Below are positions 37,123 to 45,922 of a stretch of DNA of 64,000 nt, one piece after another. The notes beneath the pieces were generated by a model. It did not search any database. It had not been told where the DNA came from and saw nothing but the letters and a program-made list of their open reading frames with translations. The stretch spans positions 1 through 64,000 of the forward strand of contig JANQPP010000211.1 of the NCBI GenBank assembly GCA_028289405.1. The letters are read 5' to 3'. Both the position numbers and the translations under genes were made by a program. The DNA is from Pirellulales bacterium. GTDB lineage: Bacteria > Planctomycetota > Planctomycetia > Pirellulales > JANQPP01. Position 1 is the first letter of the stretch. Each line of letters begins with the position of its first letter.

Positions 37123-37422
37123 TGTCGCCGAACCTTCATGGAAAGGCACGGAAAGCACTGTCGCGTAAACCTCCGCCCGGCGAATAAAATTGACGGTCTT
37201 CGTCCAAGTCGCCATGCATCATCGCGACTTTCCAAACTGACCGTATTTCACCAAGCCCTTCATCGTGAAAAATTGAATCGCTACGCACTCGCCAATCTGG
37301 ACAGAAAAGGTGGCTTGGGGCATAATACGATGTTCCAGACCTCTCTCGGTTTCGATGAATAGATGGAGGTGAATGATGCGTGAAGCGTTTGTTCTGATTT
37401 TACCGAAGTCCAAGGAGAAATT

Positions 37423-37620
37423 GTGGTAAAGCTCAACGTTCGAGACAAGGAATCCATTCAAGAGGCGGTGCGGCGGTTTCGGAAGTTGGTGGAACGGAGC
37501 GGGATCAAAAAAGAGATGCGCCGTCGCGAATATTATGAAAAGCCGAGTGAAAGCCGCCGACGTGCCCGTCTCAGGGCTGAACGTCGAGCCCGGCGCAATC
37601 GCAATCTTCTCGGTGCCTAG
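37423..37620 (+). CDS. rpsU: 30S ribosomal protein S21
   Basis: A 65-residue basic protein matching bS21: VKLNVRDKESIQEAVRRFRK, then LVERSGIKKEMRRREYYEKP and an Arg-rich tail (RRRARLRAERRARRNR). bS21 sits on the small subunit platform near the 3' end of 16S rRNA and helps initiation. The GTG start follows AAGGAG by six bases. It stands alone, with a 988-base gap upstream and the SDR gene downstream. Length and motifs are normal for the family. Confidence 0.96.
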   Translation: MVKLNVRDKESIQEAVRRFRKLVERSGIKKEMRRREYYEKPSESRRRARLRAERRARRNRNLLGA

Positions 37621-37771
37621 GCTCCCCCAAACATTTCCTGGGGACATAGCTGCCTCACTGCCATGAGGTAGTTCCCAGCCCACGCCGGTTTCTGATCCAA
37701 TTGGAGCGGCCTTATCGTGCCGTATCAGCAAGAGGATTTGCTTTCGGCATCATTGAAATGGACTCCTCGCA

Positions 37772-38560
37772 TTGGGTGAAACGGTTCTCATTACCGGCGG
37801 ATCCTCGGGAATTGGGCATCATTTGGCTTCCTTATTCGGGCAGGAAGCAAGTAGATTGATCTTGCTCGGGCGACGCGAGGGTGTGCTGCGGGAAGTCGCG
37901 GCGCGTATCGAATCCCAATGCAATGTGGAAACTCGAGTCCTGGCGATGGACTTGACGCGGCCGGGCGCCGTGGAGGAGTTAACCTGTAGGTTTTCTACCG
38001 AAGACTTTCCCGTGGATGTGCTCGTGAACTGCGCGGGCTTGGGACAGTGGGGCGAATTCACCGAGTCGGACGTGGAACGTCAACTGCGCATGGTGCAACT
38101 GAACGCTGCCGCTCTCGCGGAGCTTTGTCTTCGGTTTCTCCCGTCCATGCTTGCCCGGAGAATGGGTGGGATACTGAATGTGGCTTCCACGGCCGGTTTC
38201 GTGCCTGGGCCACGCATGGCCGTCTATTATGCCACCAAAGCGTTCGTACTTTCGCTGAGCGAAGCTCTGGCGGAGGAGGTCCGGGGAACTAGCGTGACCA
38301 TCACCTGTTTGGCTCCCGGCCCTACCGATACCCCTTTTTTGAAAGCTTCCGGCCAGCATCATTCACGGCTATATCAGTGGGGAGCGATGCCGGTGGAAAG
38401 CGTGGCGCGGGCCGGACATCAGGGATTTCGTCGTGGGCGGACGCTGGTAGTGCCTGGGACTTCCAATCACTTCTCCACGTTTGGCTTGCGTTTTTTGCCC
38501 AGACCGGCGGCGCGAAAAATCGTGCATTGGTTAAAATCGCCCGTCGCCCCGGGGAAGTGA
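37772..38560 (+). CDS. Short-chain dehydrogenase/reductase
   Basis: A 262-residue classical SDR. Cofactor motif TGGSSGIG (8-15), the structural NCAG, the catalytic region with ASTAG and Y152-x-x-x-K156 (YYATK), and PGPTDTPF after the active site are all present. An Arg in GRRE after beta-2 suggests NADP(H) preference. The C-terminus (RFLPRPAARKIVHWL) could bind a membrane, as in the DltE/YqjQ-like subgroup. The substrate is unknown. A TTG start is used because the Rossmann motif begins directly after it; no ATG fits. Confidence 0.88.
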   Translation: MGETVLITGGSSGIGHHLASLFGQEASRLILLGRREGVLREVAARIESQCNVETRVLAMDLTRPGAVEELTCRFSTEDFPVDVLVNCAGLGQWGEFTESDVERQLRMVQLNAAALAELCLRFLPSMLARRMGGILNVASTAGFVPGPRMAVYYATKAFVLSLSEALAEEVRGTSVTITCLAPGPTDTPFLKASGQHHSRLYQWGAMPVESVARAGHQGFRRGRTLVVPGTSNHFSTFGLRFLPRPAARKIVHWLKSPVAPGK

Positions 38561-38604
38561 TTTCGTGTCAAATGGTTACCGTTGTTTGAGAATTCACTAT
38601 TGCC

Positions 38605-39696
38605 ATGTTTGACTTTGAAACCCGCCGAGACCGGTTGCGAAAACGTTTGCGACGGGAAGGCTTTGGCTCAATTCTCGTGACGAATCCCGTCAATGTGACC
38701 TATTTGACAGGATTTACCGGTGAAGACAGCTATTTGTTCGTCCATGACGATGATTGCATTCTGCTGAGCGATGGCCGCTTCGAAGTGCAATTGAAGGAAG
38801 AATGTCGGGGTCTGGAGACTTACATTCGTCCTCTGGGGAAGAACATCCAGCAAGCGGCACAACATGTCCTCCAAACGCACGGCGGCCAAGTGGCTTTCGA
38901 GGCCGATTCGCTGAGCGTGGCCGATTGGGAGTCCATCTCGGACGGGCTGCGGGGTGTGGAACTGGCTGGAACCCGAGGGCTGGTCGAGGAATTGCGGCAG
39001 ATCAAGGATCGAGAGGAGATCGCCGCCCTCCGCTTGGCCATTCGCCATGCGGAGCGGGGATTCGAGGCGTTGCGGGCGTCGCTCCGACCAGAAATGACCG
39101 AAATCGAGGCCGCCCACTTTCTGGAAGCAGCGATGCGGTCGTTCGGGGCCGAGGGGTTTAGTTTTCCGCCCATCGTGGCCGGAGGCCCCCGTGCCGCGCT
39201 GCCTCATGCCCAGCCCACGCGTCAGTCCATTGGCGAGACGTCCTTTCTTTTGGTGGATTGGGGAGCCCGCAGCCCATTGTATCGGAGCGACTTGACGAGG
39301 GTTTTGGCCACCGATAGAATCCCGCCAAAACTCAAGCGTATTTATGGAGTTGTGTTCGAAGCCCAGGCCCGCGCGATCGACGCGATCCGGCCTGGGGTGA
39401 CGTGTGATGAGATCGATGCCTTGGCCCGGAAAGTGATTGCCAAGGCGGGTTTCGGCAAACAGTTCAATCACGGCCTGGGGCACGGGTTGGGGATGGACAT
39501 CCACGAAGCGCCACGGCTGGCCCGTCAATCGGCTCAAATTCTACGGTCGGGAATGGTCGTGACCGTGGAGCCGGGTATCTATATCCCGGGATGGGGCGGC
39601 GTGCGGATCGAAGATGACATTCTCGTGACACGTTCGGGACACGAAGTCCTGACGCGCCTGTCGAGAAATTGGGATGACGCCGTGGTGGATTGGTAG
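38605..39696 (+). CDS. M24 Xaa-Pro aminopeptidase/dipeptidase
   Basis: A 363-residue M24 peptidase that cleaves Xaa-Pro bonds in the cytoplasm. The N-terminal creatinase-like domain (about 1-125) includes NPVNVTYLTGF. The catalytic pita-bread domain has metal ligands Asp in LLVDWGAR, Asp in SDLTRV, His in HGLGHGLGMDIHE, Glu in TVEPGIY and Glu in RIEDD. The gene order M24 peptidase-accB-accC is also known from Bacillus (yqhT region), supporting a housekeeping role. It follows the SDR gene by 44 bases. Confidence 0.92.
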   Translation: MFDFETRRDRLRKRLRREGFGSILVTNPVNVTYLTGFTGEDSYLFVHDDDCILLSDGRFEVQLKEECRGLETYIRPLGKNIQQAAQHVLQTHGGQVAFEADSLSVADWESISDGLRGVELAGTRGLVEELRQIKDREEIAALRLAIRHAERGFEALRASLRPEMTEIEAAHFLEAAMRSFGAEGFSFPPIVAGGPRAALPHAQPTRQSIGETSFLLVDWGARSPLYRSDLTRVLATDRIPPKLKRIYGVVFEAQARAIDAIRPGVTCDEIDALARKVIAKAGFGKQFNHGLGHGLGMDIHEAPRLARQSAQILRSGMVVTVEPGIYIPGWGGVRIEDDILVTRSGHEVLTRLSRNWDDAVVDW

Positions 39697-39794
39697 ATTC
39701 CGCCTTGCTTCCGAGGATCTGTTCCCGTGACCGTGGTCAAACGGTTTCCGGAACGTAGGCTTCCAGGGTAGATGGCGGTGCTGGAGGAATTCGC

Positions 39795-40286
39795 ATGAGC
39801 GAGAAGAGTGCCGATGGCCAAGCCGATGCGTTCGATCTCGAACGGATTCGTGGGCTCGTGGCCCTGATGCGGGAATTCGACCTGCAGGAAATCGACCTGC
39901 GCCATCCGCCGCAAAGAATCCGTCTCCGTCGACGGACGGAATCGGGTGTGGAAGTCGTGGCCCCCCGCGAACTGGCCAAGTCGCCTCCAGTGCAGTCTGC
40001 TGCTCCGGAGAAAGCTCCCGCAACGGCTCCAACCGGCGAAGAAAACGTGGTGGAAGTCAAAAGCCCCATGGTTGGCACGTTTTATTTGTCACCGAATCCC
40101 GAGTCTCCTCCCTTTGTAAAAGTGGGGGACCACGTGGGTCCGGAGAGCGTGGTATGCATCATCGAGGCGATGAAAGTCTTCAATGAGATACCCGCCGAGG
40201 TTTCGGGCAAGATTCTGTCCGTGCTCGCGAAAAATGGCGATCCGGTGGAATTTGGACAAGCTTTGTTCCGCGTCTCCAAGGCGTGA
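39795..40286 (+). CDS. accB: Acetyl-CoA carboxylase biotin carboxyl carrier protein
   Basis: A 163-residue BCCP. The C-terminal biotinyl domain (about 85-163) has the biotinylation motif EAMKVFNEI with acceptor Lys127. A Pro/Ala-rich hinge (about 60-80) separates it from an N-terminal region (IRGLVALMREFDLQEIDL). It carries carboxybiotin between AccC and the carboxyltransferase AccAD in fatty acid synthesis. accC follows 77 bases downstream, the standard arrangement. ATG 39795 is preceded by GGAGGA. Confidence 0.96.
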   Translation: MSEKSADGQADAFDLERIRGLVALMREFDLQEIDLRHPPQRIRLRRRTESGVEVVAPRELAKSPPVQSAAPEKAPATAPTGEENVVEVKSPMVGTFYLSPNPESPPFVKVGDHVGPESVVCIIEAMKVFNEIPAEVSGKILSVLAKNGDPVEFGQALFRVSKA

Positions 40287-40363
40287 TGTTGCCGCGCCAA
40301 CTGGCCGTTCCGAATAGGAATGGGGCATGGTCCTTTACTTTCCTTTGATTTCACTTACTTCCG

Positions 40364-41707
40364 ATGTTCAAACGAATCCTGATCGCCAACCGGGGTGAAA
40401 TCGCCCTCCGCATCTTGCGGGCGTGCCGGGAATTGGGCATCGAGACTGTTGCCGTATTTAGCGAAGCGGACCGGAACGCGCATTATCTCCGCCTGGCGGA
40501 CGAGGCCTATTGCATCGGTCCCCCCAGGGCCGCCGACAGCTATCTAAAAATTGACCGCGTGATCAGTGCCGCGGAGATTGGGAACGTCCAGGCGATTCAC
40601 CCGGGTTACGGCTTTTTGTCGGAGAATCCCCACTTCGCGGAGGTCTGCCGCAGTTGCAATATCGGCTTCATTGGCCCGAGCCCGGAAGCCATGGCGAGCC
40701 TCGGCGACAAGAATCGCGCTCGACAATTGGCCCGGGAAGCGGATGTTCCCGTGGTCCCGGGGAGTGACGGCCTCATTGAGCAAGAGCGCGAAGCCCTCCA
40801 TGTCGCCCAAGAGATCGGCTATCCCGTGCTGGTCAAGGCCTCCGCCGGCGGCGGCGGCAAGGGGATGCGGGTAGCCAGGGATGACGATTCGCTCAAGGCC
40901 TCGCTGCAACAGGCACGAGTGGAAGCGGAGGCCGCCTTCGGAAATCCGAGCGTTTACTTGGAAAAATACGTCGAGCGCCCGCGCCACGTGGAAGTGCAAA
41001 TCGTGGCCGACCACCACGGAAACGTCGTTCATCTTTGGGAACGGGACTGTTCAACGCAGCGCCGTCACCAGAAACTCATTGAGGAGAGCCCCGCGCCGAA
41101 TCTCTCGGACGAAACCCGGAACGCCATCTGCCAAGCGGCGGTACGCATGGCCCAAACGGCGGATTACTCCAACGCCGGGACGGTGGAGTTCATCGTCGAT
41201 TCCGAGGAAAACTTCTATTTCATCGAGGTCAACGCCCGCATCCAAGTCGAGCACCCAGTCACGGAGATGGTCACGGGCATCGATCTGATCAAGACGCAAA
41301 TCCAAATCGCCACGGGGGAACCCTTGCCGTTTCGGCAGAAAGATATCCAGCCGAGCGGAGCCTCCATCGAATGCCGGATCAATGCCGAGGATCCTCGCGC
41401 CGGCTTTCGTCCCAGTCCCGGAAAAATTGGACGTTTCATCGTTGCCGGAGGGCTCGGGATACGATTTGATTCCCACGCCCACTCCGATTACGTTGTGAGT
41501 CCATATTACGACTCCATGATCGGGAAGCTCATCGTTTATCAATCGTCCCGGGAAGAAGCCATCCGAACCATGTCCCGCGCGCTGCGGGAAATGGAGATCG
41601 ATGGCGTGAAGACCACGATCCCCTTGCAACTGGAGATCGTGGAGCACACTAGCTTCACCACGGGCCGCCTGGATACGACGTTCGTGGAACGGACATGGAG
41701 TATTTGA
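40364..41707 (+). CDS. accC: Acetyl-CoA carboxylase, biotin carboxylase subunit
   Basis: A 447-residue biotin carboxylase, full length for AccC. The N-terminus FKRILIANRGEIALRILRAC, the ATP-grasp glycine loop SAGGGGKGMR, EKYVERPRHVEVQI and the catalytic region FIEVNARIQVEHPVTE are all conserved. It carboxylates the biotin on AccB using bicarbonate and ATP. It forms an operon with accB upstream. No transcarboxylase accAD genes lie in the window. Confidence 0.97.
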   Translation: MFKRILIANRGEIALRILRACRELGIETVAVFSEADRNAHYLRLADEAYCIGPPRAADSYLKIDRVISAAEIGNVQAIHPGYGFLSENPHFAEVCRSCNIGFIGPSPEAMASLGDKNRARQLAREADVPVVPGSDGLIEQEREALHVAQEIGYPVLVKASAGGGGKGMRVARDDDSLKASLQQARVEAEAAFGNPSVYLEKYVERPRHVEVQIVADHHGNVVHLWERDCSTQRRHQKLIEESPAPNLSDETRNAICQAAVRMAQTADYSNAGTVEFIVDSEENFYFIEVNARIQVEHPVTEMVTGIDLIKTQIQIATGEPLPFRQKDIQPSGASIECRINAEDPRAGFRPSPGKIGRFIVAGGLGIRFDSHAHSDYVVSPYYDSMIGKLIVYQSSREEAIRTMSRALREMEIDGVKTTIPLQLEIVEHTSFTTGRLDTTFVERTWSI

Positions 41708-41841
41708 GGTTTTCCGCGACGAGCGGTTCCGTGGTGTCGGACCCGAATTCACGACACGGAGTTTGATGAGGTCGGCTTGTCCACAATTCCGGCCATGGCT
41801 AGTCCTAGGACAAGTACGTATTTAGCGAAAAGGAGCGTGAG

Positions 41842-43170
41842 TTGTCCTCCGAGCCCAATCCAGCCAGCACGCTGTCCCCGCCTCCGTTCGCCGAAAGTCG
41901 TTTTCGCCGCGTGGCAATTCTCTTCGCGGGAGGGCCGGCGCCTGCCGCGAATGCCGTCATCTCCACGGCTGCCGTCTCCTTCTTACGGAATAACGTGGAA
42001 GTGGTCGGGATTCTGCACGGCTATTCCAATTTGATGCACTACGACGGCAGCCAGCCGCTGGTCGAAGACACGGACTACATCCGCATCGACCATGCCCGCC
42101 TGAAACGGACACGGAATTCCCGTGGGATCATGATTGGAACGGCGCGGGCCAATCCTGGCAAGCAGGTCTCGCATCCCTCCCATTTGCGGGATCCCGAGCG
42201 TTCCCAACCGTTGGCCAACGTGTACCGTGCGTTGCGGTCGATCGGCGTGGAGGCGCTCATCTCGATTGGTGGTGATGACACGCTAAAAACGGCCAATAAA
42301 TTCAAACTCTACCAGCAAATGCTGCCACCTGATGAAGTTCGCCTGCCGGTTGTGCATCTTCCCAAGACGATCGACAACGACTATATGGGCATCGACTTCA
42401 CTTTCGGCTATTTCACGGCGGTCGAGACGTTGGCGGCGGAGATCCGTAATCTGCTGGCCGACGCGGAAAGCTCCCGCAGCTACTTCTTGACCGAGACCAT
42501 GGGCCGCAGTGCCGGCTGGCTCGCCTACGGCGCGGCCATCGCGGGGGAAGCCAGCCTAGCGATCAGCGTCGAGGACATCAGCGGGAAGTACCTCGAAAAT
42601 GAAGAAGTCGTGGACGAAAAAGGAAACAAAACCTCGCGCGCCGTGATGCGCGTGGAGGAAGTCGTCAAACGCATCGTGGCCACGATGCGGGTCAGGGAAG
42701 ATCAGGAAAAAAAGGCGTACGGTGTCATTGTCCTCGCCGAAGGGCTGGCTGAATTTCTGCCGAACAAATACTTGAAAGGCATCCCGCGCGACGAGCACGG
42801 ACATATCTCTATCGCCCAGGTGAATCTGGGGCGGATGTTCGCCAAACTGGTGGCTGACGAATATCACCGACAAACGGGCAAGGAGCGAAGAATCACTGGC
42901 TTGCAGCTCGGGTATGAATCTCGCTGCGCCCCGCCTCACGCATTCGACGTCATGCTGGGAAGCCAGTTGGGAGTCGGCGCGTATCGCGCGCTCGTGGAAC
43001 AAGGGCTAGACGGAGTGATGGTCTCCATCTCGGGCCAATTGGATCTAAATTATGTTCCGTTCGAAAAGTTGGTCGATCAAGAAACGTTGGTTACCATCGT
43101 ACGGTATATCAAGCCCGATTCGGATTTTCACCAGCTCGCCCGATTTTTGGAAACCTACGTCAACGAATAA
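41842..43170 (+). CDS. Phosphofructokinase, probably pyrophosphate-dependent
   Basis: A 442-residue PFK-family enzyme. GGDDT at 143-147 and PKTIDND at 174-180 are the PPi-type signatures; ATP-dependent enzymes usually have GGDGS and PGTIDND. MGRSAGWLAYGAAI and FTFGYFTAVE are also conserved. It phosphorylates fructose 6-phosphate reversibly with PPi, so it can serve glycolysis and gluconeogenesis. The start is TTG 41842 with AAAAGGAG seven bases upstream. The next gene begins 7 bases after the stop. Confidence 0.9.
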   Translation: MSSEPNPASTLSPPPFAESRFRRVAILFAGGPAPAANAVISTAAVSFLRNNVEVVGILHGYSNLMHYDGSQPLVEDTDYIRIDHARLKRTRNSRGIMIGTARANPGKQVSHPSHLRDPERSQPLANVYRALRSIGVEALISIGGDDTLKTANKFKLYQQMLPPDEVRLPVVHLPKTIDNDYMGIDFTFGYFTAVETLAAEIRNLLADAESSRSYFLTETMGRSAGWLAYGAAIAGEASLAISVEDISGKYLENEEVVDEKGNKTSRAVMRVEEVVKRIVATMRVREDQEKKAYGVIVLAEGLAEFLPNKYLKGIPRDEHGHISIAQVNLGRMFAKLVADEYHRQTGKERRITGLQLGYESRCAPPHAFDVMLGSQLGVGAYRALVEQGLDGVMVSISGQLDLNYVPFEKLVDQETLVTIVRYIKPDSDFHQLARFLETYVNE

Positions 43171-43177
43171 CCAAATC

Positions 43178-43900
43178 ATGACACCAAACGTTTCCATCAC
43201 CGGCCCGCGTGTGCTGGCCTGGACCTTGCTGCTCGCCACTTTGTCCGCTTGCGGCACGGCGGAATACGAGCAGCGTATGGAAAAGACTGCCCAAGAAATT
43301 GGGCAGGTTGTCGAGCGCCGCCGCGAATTCGACGAAGCGTTGCACGGGTCGTCCGCGATTGGCGATACGGCCGTGGAAATTCGCGTCCCCAACGTGTTTC
43401 AAGCTTCCTATCAAGAGGGATCGAGCCACCCCATCGACGGCCAGATCGATCCCCGCCGTTTTCAGCCTCCTTTTTTGTCCCTGCCTGGCCATCAGTTGAC
43501 CTACGAGGCGGAGGCGAATAACGCGGAGGAAGTGCCGCGTCCTTATTACTACTATCTGGCCGTCACGGATGGAGACCCCGCCCAGCTTCGTTCCGGCTTG
43601 CTCGCGGAGCTGAAAAAAACCTTCCCCGACACGCCTGCCGGTTGGGAAAATTTCGAAGCTCAAACCCCGGAAGGCGACACAGTATCTTGGAAGCGGATCC
43701 AGGTCGCGGGTCCCCAACAATTTCCCGGTTTCGCACGGGGCAGATTCGTGCAGGAAGACGGCATCTTCGCGCTCTACCATTTCGCGGAAGGTGAGCAAAA
43801 CGTCCTCGTCGGCTGGCGGATTCCACAAGCCGTGGCCAGCAAGGTCGACATGGAACGCCTCGCGCGGTTGACCGCCGGTTCCGTCCGTATCAGCGGCTGA
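43178..43900 (+). CDS. Putative lipoprotein of unknown function
   Basis: A 240-residue protein with a lipoprotein signal: hydrophobic VLAWTLLLATLSAC, where LSAC is the lipobox and Cys would be lipidated. The mature part is soluble, with an early coiled segment (EKTAQEIGQVVERRREFDE) and an aromatic stretch PRPYYYYLAV. No family is recognised. It begins 7 bases after the PFK stop, so the two are probably co-transcribed; a functional link is not evident. Confidence 0.8.
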   Translation: MTPNVSITGPRVLAWTLLLATLSACGTAEYEQRMEKTAQEIGQVVERRREFDEALHGSSAIGDTAVEIRVPNVFQASYQEGSSHPIDGQIDPRRFQPPFLSLPGHQLTYEAEANNAEEVPRPYYYYLAVTDGDPAQLRSGLLAELKKTFPDTPAGWENFEAQTPEGDTVSWKRIQVAGPQQFPGFARGRFVQEDGIFALYHFAEGEQNVLVGWRIPQAVASKVDMERLARLTAGSVRISG

Positions 43901-44065
43901 ACATCTGGCCCGCCCTTTCCGTAGATGGGAATAAAACTTCCTCTGGCGCCGCGCGCGCTCTTCGTGCCTCTTTGCTCGGCACGGTGAAGGAGTCGCCATC
44001 CTGAAATTCCACTTCACGGTCGTTGCAACCGTGCGCGCATGGATTCCCAAAACACGGAGATCCGT

Positions 44066-45601
44066 ATGAAGAAGAGACATCGCCGGCAGTTTCTAAAGAC
44101 TTCGCTCGGAGCTACTCTGTTCGCCGATTTGCAATCCTTTCTTCCCATCAGCCAAGCGGTAGCCTCGGATGTGGAACTGGAACGCGGCCTGGTACGCTTC
44201 GGTCCTGATATGGACTCGCTCGTGAAACTGATTGAGCGTACGCCGCGCGAAAAATGCATTCCTGTATTTATGGACCAGTTCACGTCGGGTTTGTCCTATC
44301 GGCGATTTCTCGCGGCATTATTCCTCGCGGCAGCGCGCACTGGCGACCTGCATCAGCTCGCGCAAGTCTATGCGGCACATCGTACCAGCAGCTCAGTTCG
44401 TATCGAGGAGCGACTTTTGCCGCTGTTCTGGGTCCTGGACCGAATCAAGAAAGGACAGGAACACAAAGACTCTTCCACACACTTCCTCCAAGCCGCGAAA
44501 GGGACGCTTCCGAAGCCAAGTGAAGCCGTAGACGTGTTCCAAACAGCCATGCTGAATTCCGATCAGGCACAAGCTGAACTCGCCGCGTTATCCTTGGCGC
44601 GCAGCGAGGGTCCGCGACATGCCATGTATCGGTTGTGGGAATTTGCTAGTAGGAATTTAGCAGGAACTTTAGGGCACATGCCCATCGGCATCGCGAATGC
44701 TTGGCGTACGCTGGATGCCATCGGCTGGAACCACGCGGAGCCCGCGCTACGCTACATGGCCACGGAAATTAGTAGATTTCCCGGTGATCGGACCTATGCA
44801 CCAAACCTCGAGCGAGTCCAGGCATCCATTACAATGCTGCCCCCCGGCTGGACAAGCCACGAGAGTTCTCGTCAAGCGGCTTTAAGTCTCTACGATTTGT
44901 TGCGTGCCGGCGATGCGCAGACCGCTTGCAACTATATCTGTTCCGCTTTGACTAGCGGGAGCGCCCAAGCGGGAGCCATGTGGGATGGCATCAGCCTGGC
45001 CGCGGCGGACACTATTTTTCGTTACGGCATTGGAGGCAGCGCGATTGGCGGTGTGTTGGTACATGCCGTGACTTCCACAAACGCGCTGCGGTTTGGTTTT
45101 GGTGTGGTGCGCGAACCTGCAACAAAGCTGCTTCATCTGCTCCAGGCAGCCAGTGTCACCGCCGACTACTTTGTCTCGCAAGCGCGCGAAGACGGACAAC
45201 TTCGAGACATGAATTTGATCGAAGACCTCGACGAAGCCGAAGCATCGATCGGCGATTCGTATGAAGATGTATTCGAATTGTTGCCGCCAAAAGCCGACAA
45301 CCGAGATCAGCAATCTCCCGCTGAACGAGCTGCCAGTGATGCGGCAAGCCGTATGGCATTTGGCTTACTGCGCGACGCGGATTCGGATCTCGCCTTCCTG
45401 CAAACGGCGCGTAGTTTCCTCGTTCGCAAGGCGACGGAAGATCCTCATGACCTCAAATATCCAGCGGCTTGCTTCGAAGATGCTTCCTTGGTGAGTCCGA
45501 AGTGGCGGCCTTACCTGCTCGCCTCGTCTGTACATGCATTGCATGGAACGCGAAGCGAAAGCTCACCACTACTCATTCAGGCGAGAGATGCCATTCGGTG
45601 A
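44066..45601 (+). CDS. Tat-exported protein of unknown function
   Basis: A 511-residue protein with a Tat-like signal (KKRHRRQFLKTSLGATLFAD). The mature part is strongly alpha-helical and Ala/Leu-rich, with segments such as FLAALFLAAARTGDLHQLAQ, ANAWRTLDAIGWNHAEPALR and LVHAVTSTNALRFGFGV. There is no cofactor or catalytic motif I recognise. ATG 44066 was preferred over 44039 because GGAG lies seven bases upstream and the Tat motif then begins the protein. It stands alone between the PFK/lipoprotein pair and the NtrC-type regulator. Confidence 0.8.
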   Translation: MKKRHRRQFLKTSLGATLFADLQSFLPISQAVASDVELERGLVRFGPDMDSLVKLIERTPREKCIPVFMDQFTSGLSYRRFLAALFLAAARTGDLHQLAQVYAAHRTSSSVRIEERLLPLFWVLDRIKKGQEHKDSSTHFLQAAKGTLPKPSEAVDVFQTAMLNSDQAQAELAALSLARSEGPRHAMYRLWEFASRNLAGTLGHMPIGIANAWRTLDAIGWNHAEPALRYMATEISRFPGDRTYAPNLERVQASITMLPPGWTSHESSRQAALSLYDLLRAGDAQTACNYICSALTSGSAQAGAMWDGISLAAADTIFRYGIGGSAIGGVLVHAVTSTNALRFGFGVVREPATKLLHLLQAASVTADYFVSQAREDGQLRDMNLIEDLDEAEASIGDSYEDVFELLPPKADNRDQQSPAERAASDAASRMAFGLLRDADSDLAFLQTARSFLVRKATEDPHDLKYPAACFEDASLVSPKWRPYLLASSVHALHGTRSESSPLLIQARDAIR

Positions 45602-45922
45602 ACAACGCCCGCCCTCTTCTTTTTCGCGGAACTGTTTGTATCGGTGGCGAGCGGAGTGGAAACTCGTGGACTTTCCGTAGAGCAGCACCTGATGTAGCCC
45701 CACCAAACGCTATTTTCCCAATCAACCGTCCGACTGGGAAGGTTTTGTTGACTTGCCGCATCGTGTGACGTACATGATGTTACGACATCGCTCGTTGATC
45801 GTGGCCGGTTCGTGCCGCGGGAAGTTCGCCGAGAGTGCGAATCCTGCCACCGCGCCGGCCCGTGCGAAGGATTCGGAATAACCCGTCCAATCCCTCGACG
45901 CCATGCCTGGGAAGCGCCGCTG
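45602..45922. other. Intergenic stretch upstream of the NtrC-type regulator
   Basis: About 320 bases. The frame of the regulator is open to 45812 but has no homologous content there. No promoter, hairpin or small gene stands out. Confidence 0.4.

Larger units (their letters stand above)
36435..37422. other. Large intergenic region between RHS giant and rpsU
   Basis: Nearly 1 kb without a convincing protein gene. Short open frames on both strands have no motif or ribosome-binding site. The stretch contains an 11-base inverted repeat (36970-37025) and several small hairpins (37055-37122), listed separately. It must also hold the promoters of both divergent genes. Confidence 0.5.

Noticed and set aside
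37035..37235. Minus-strand 66-codon frame across the hairpin cluster
   Set aside because: No ribosome-binding site or motif; the stretch looks structural rather than coding.
15331..41753. GAATTCAC recurring in gaps (15331, 22801, 24651, 38590, 41745)
   Set aside because: Five short matches in 64 kb, partly overlapping a stop codon, with no conserved flanks or fixed position; chance is not excluded.
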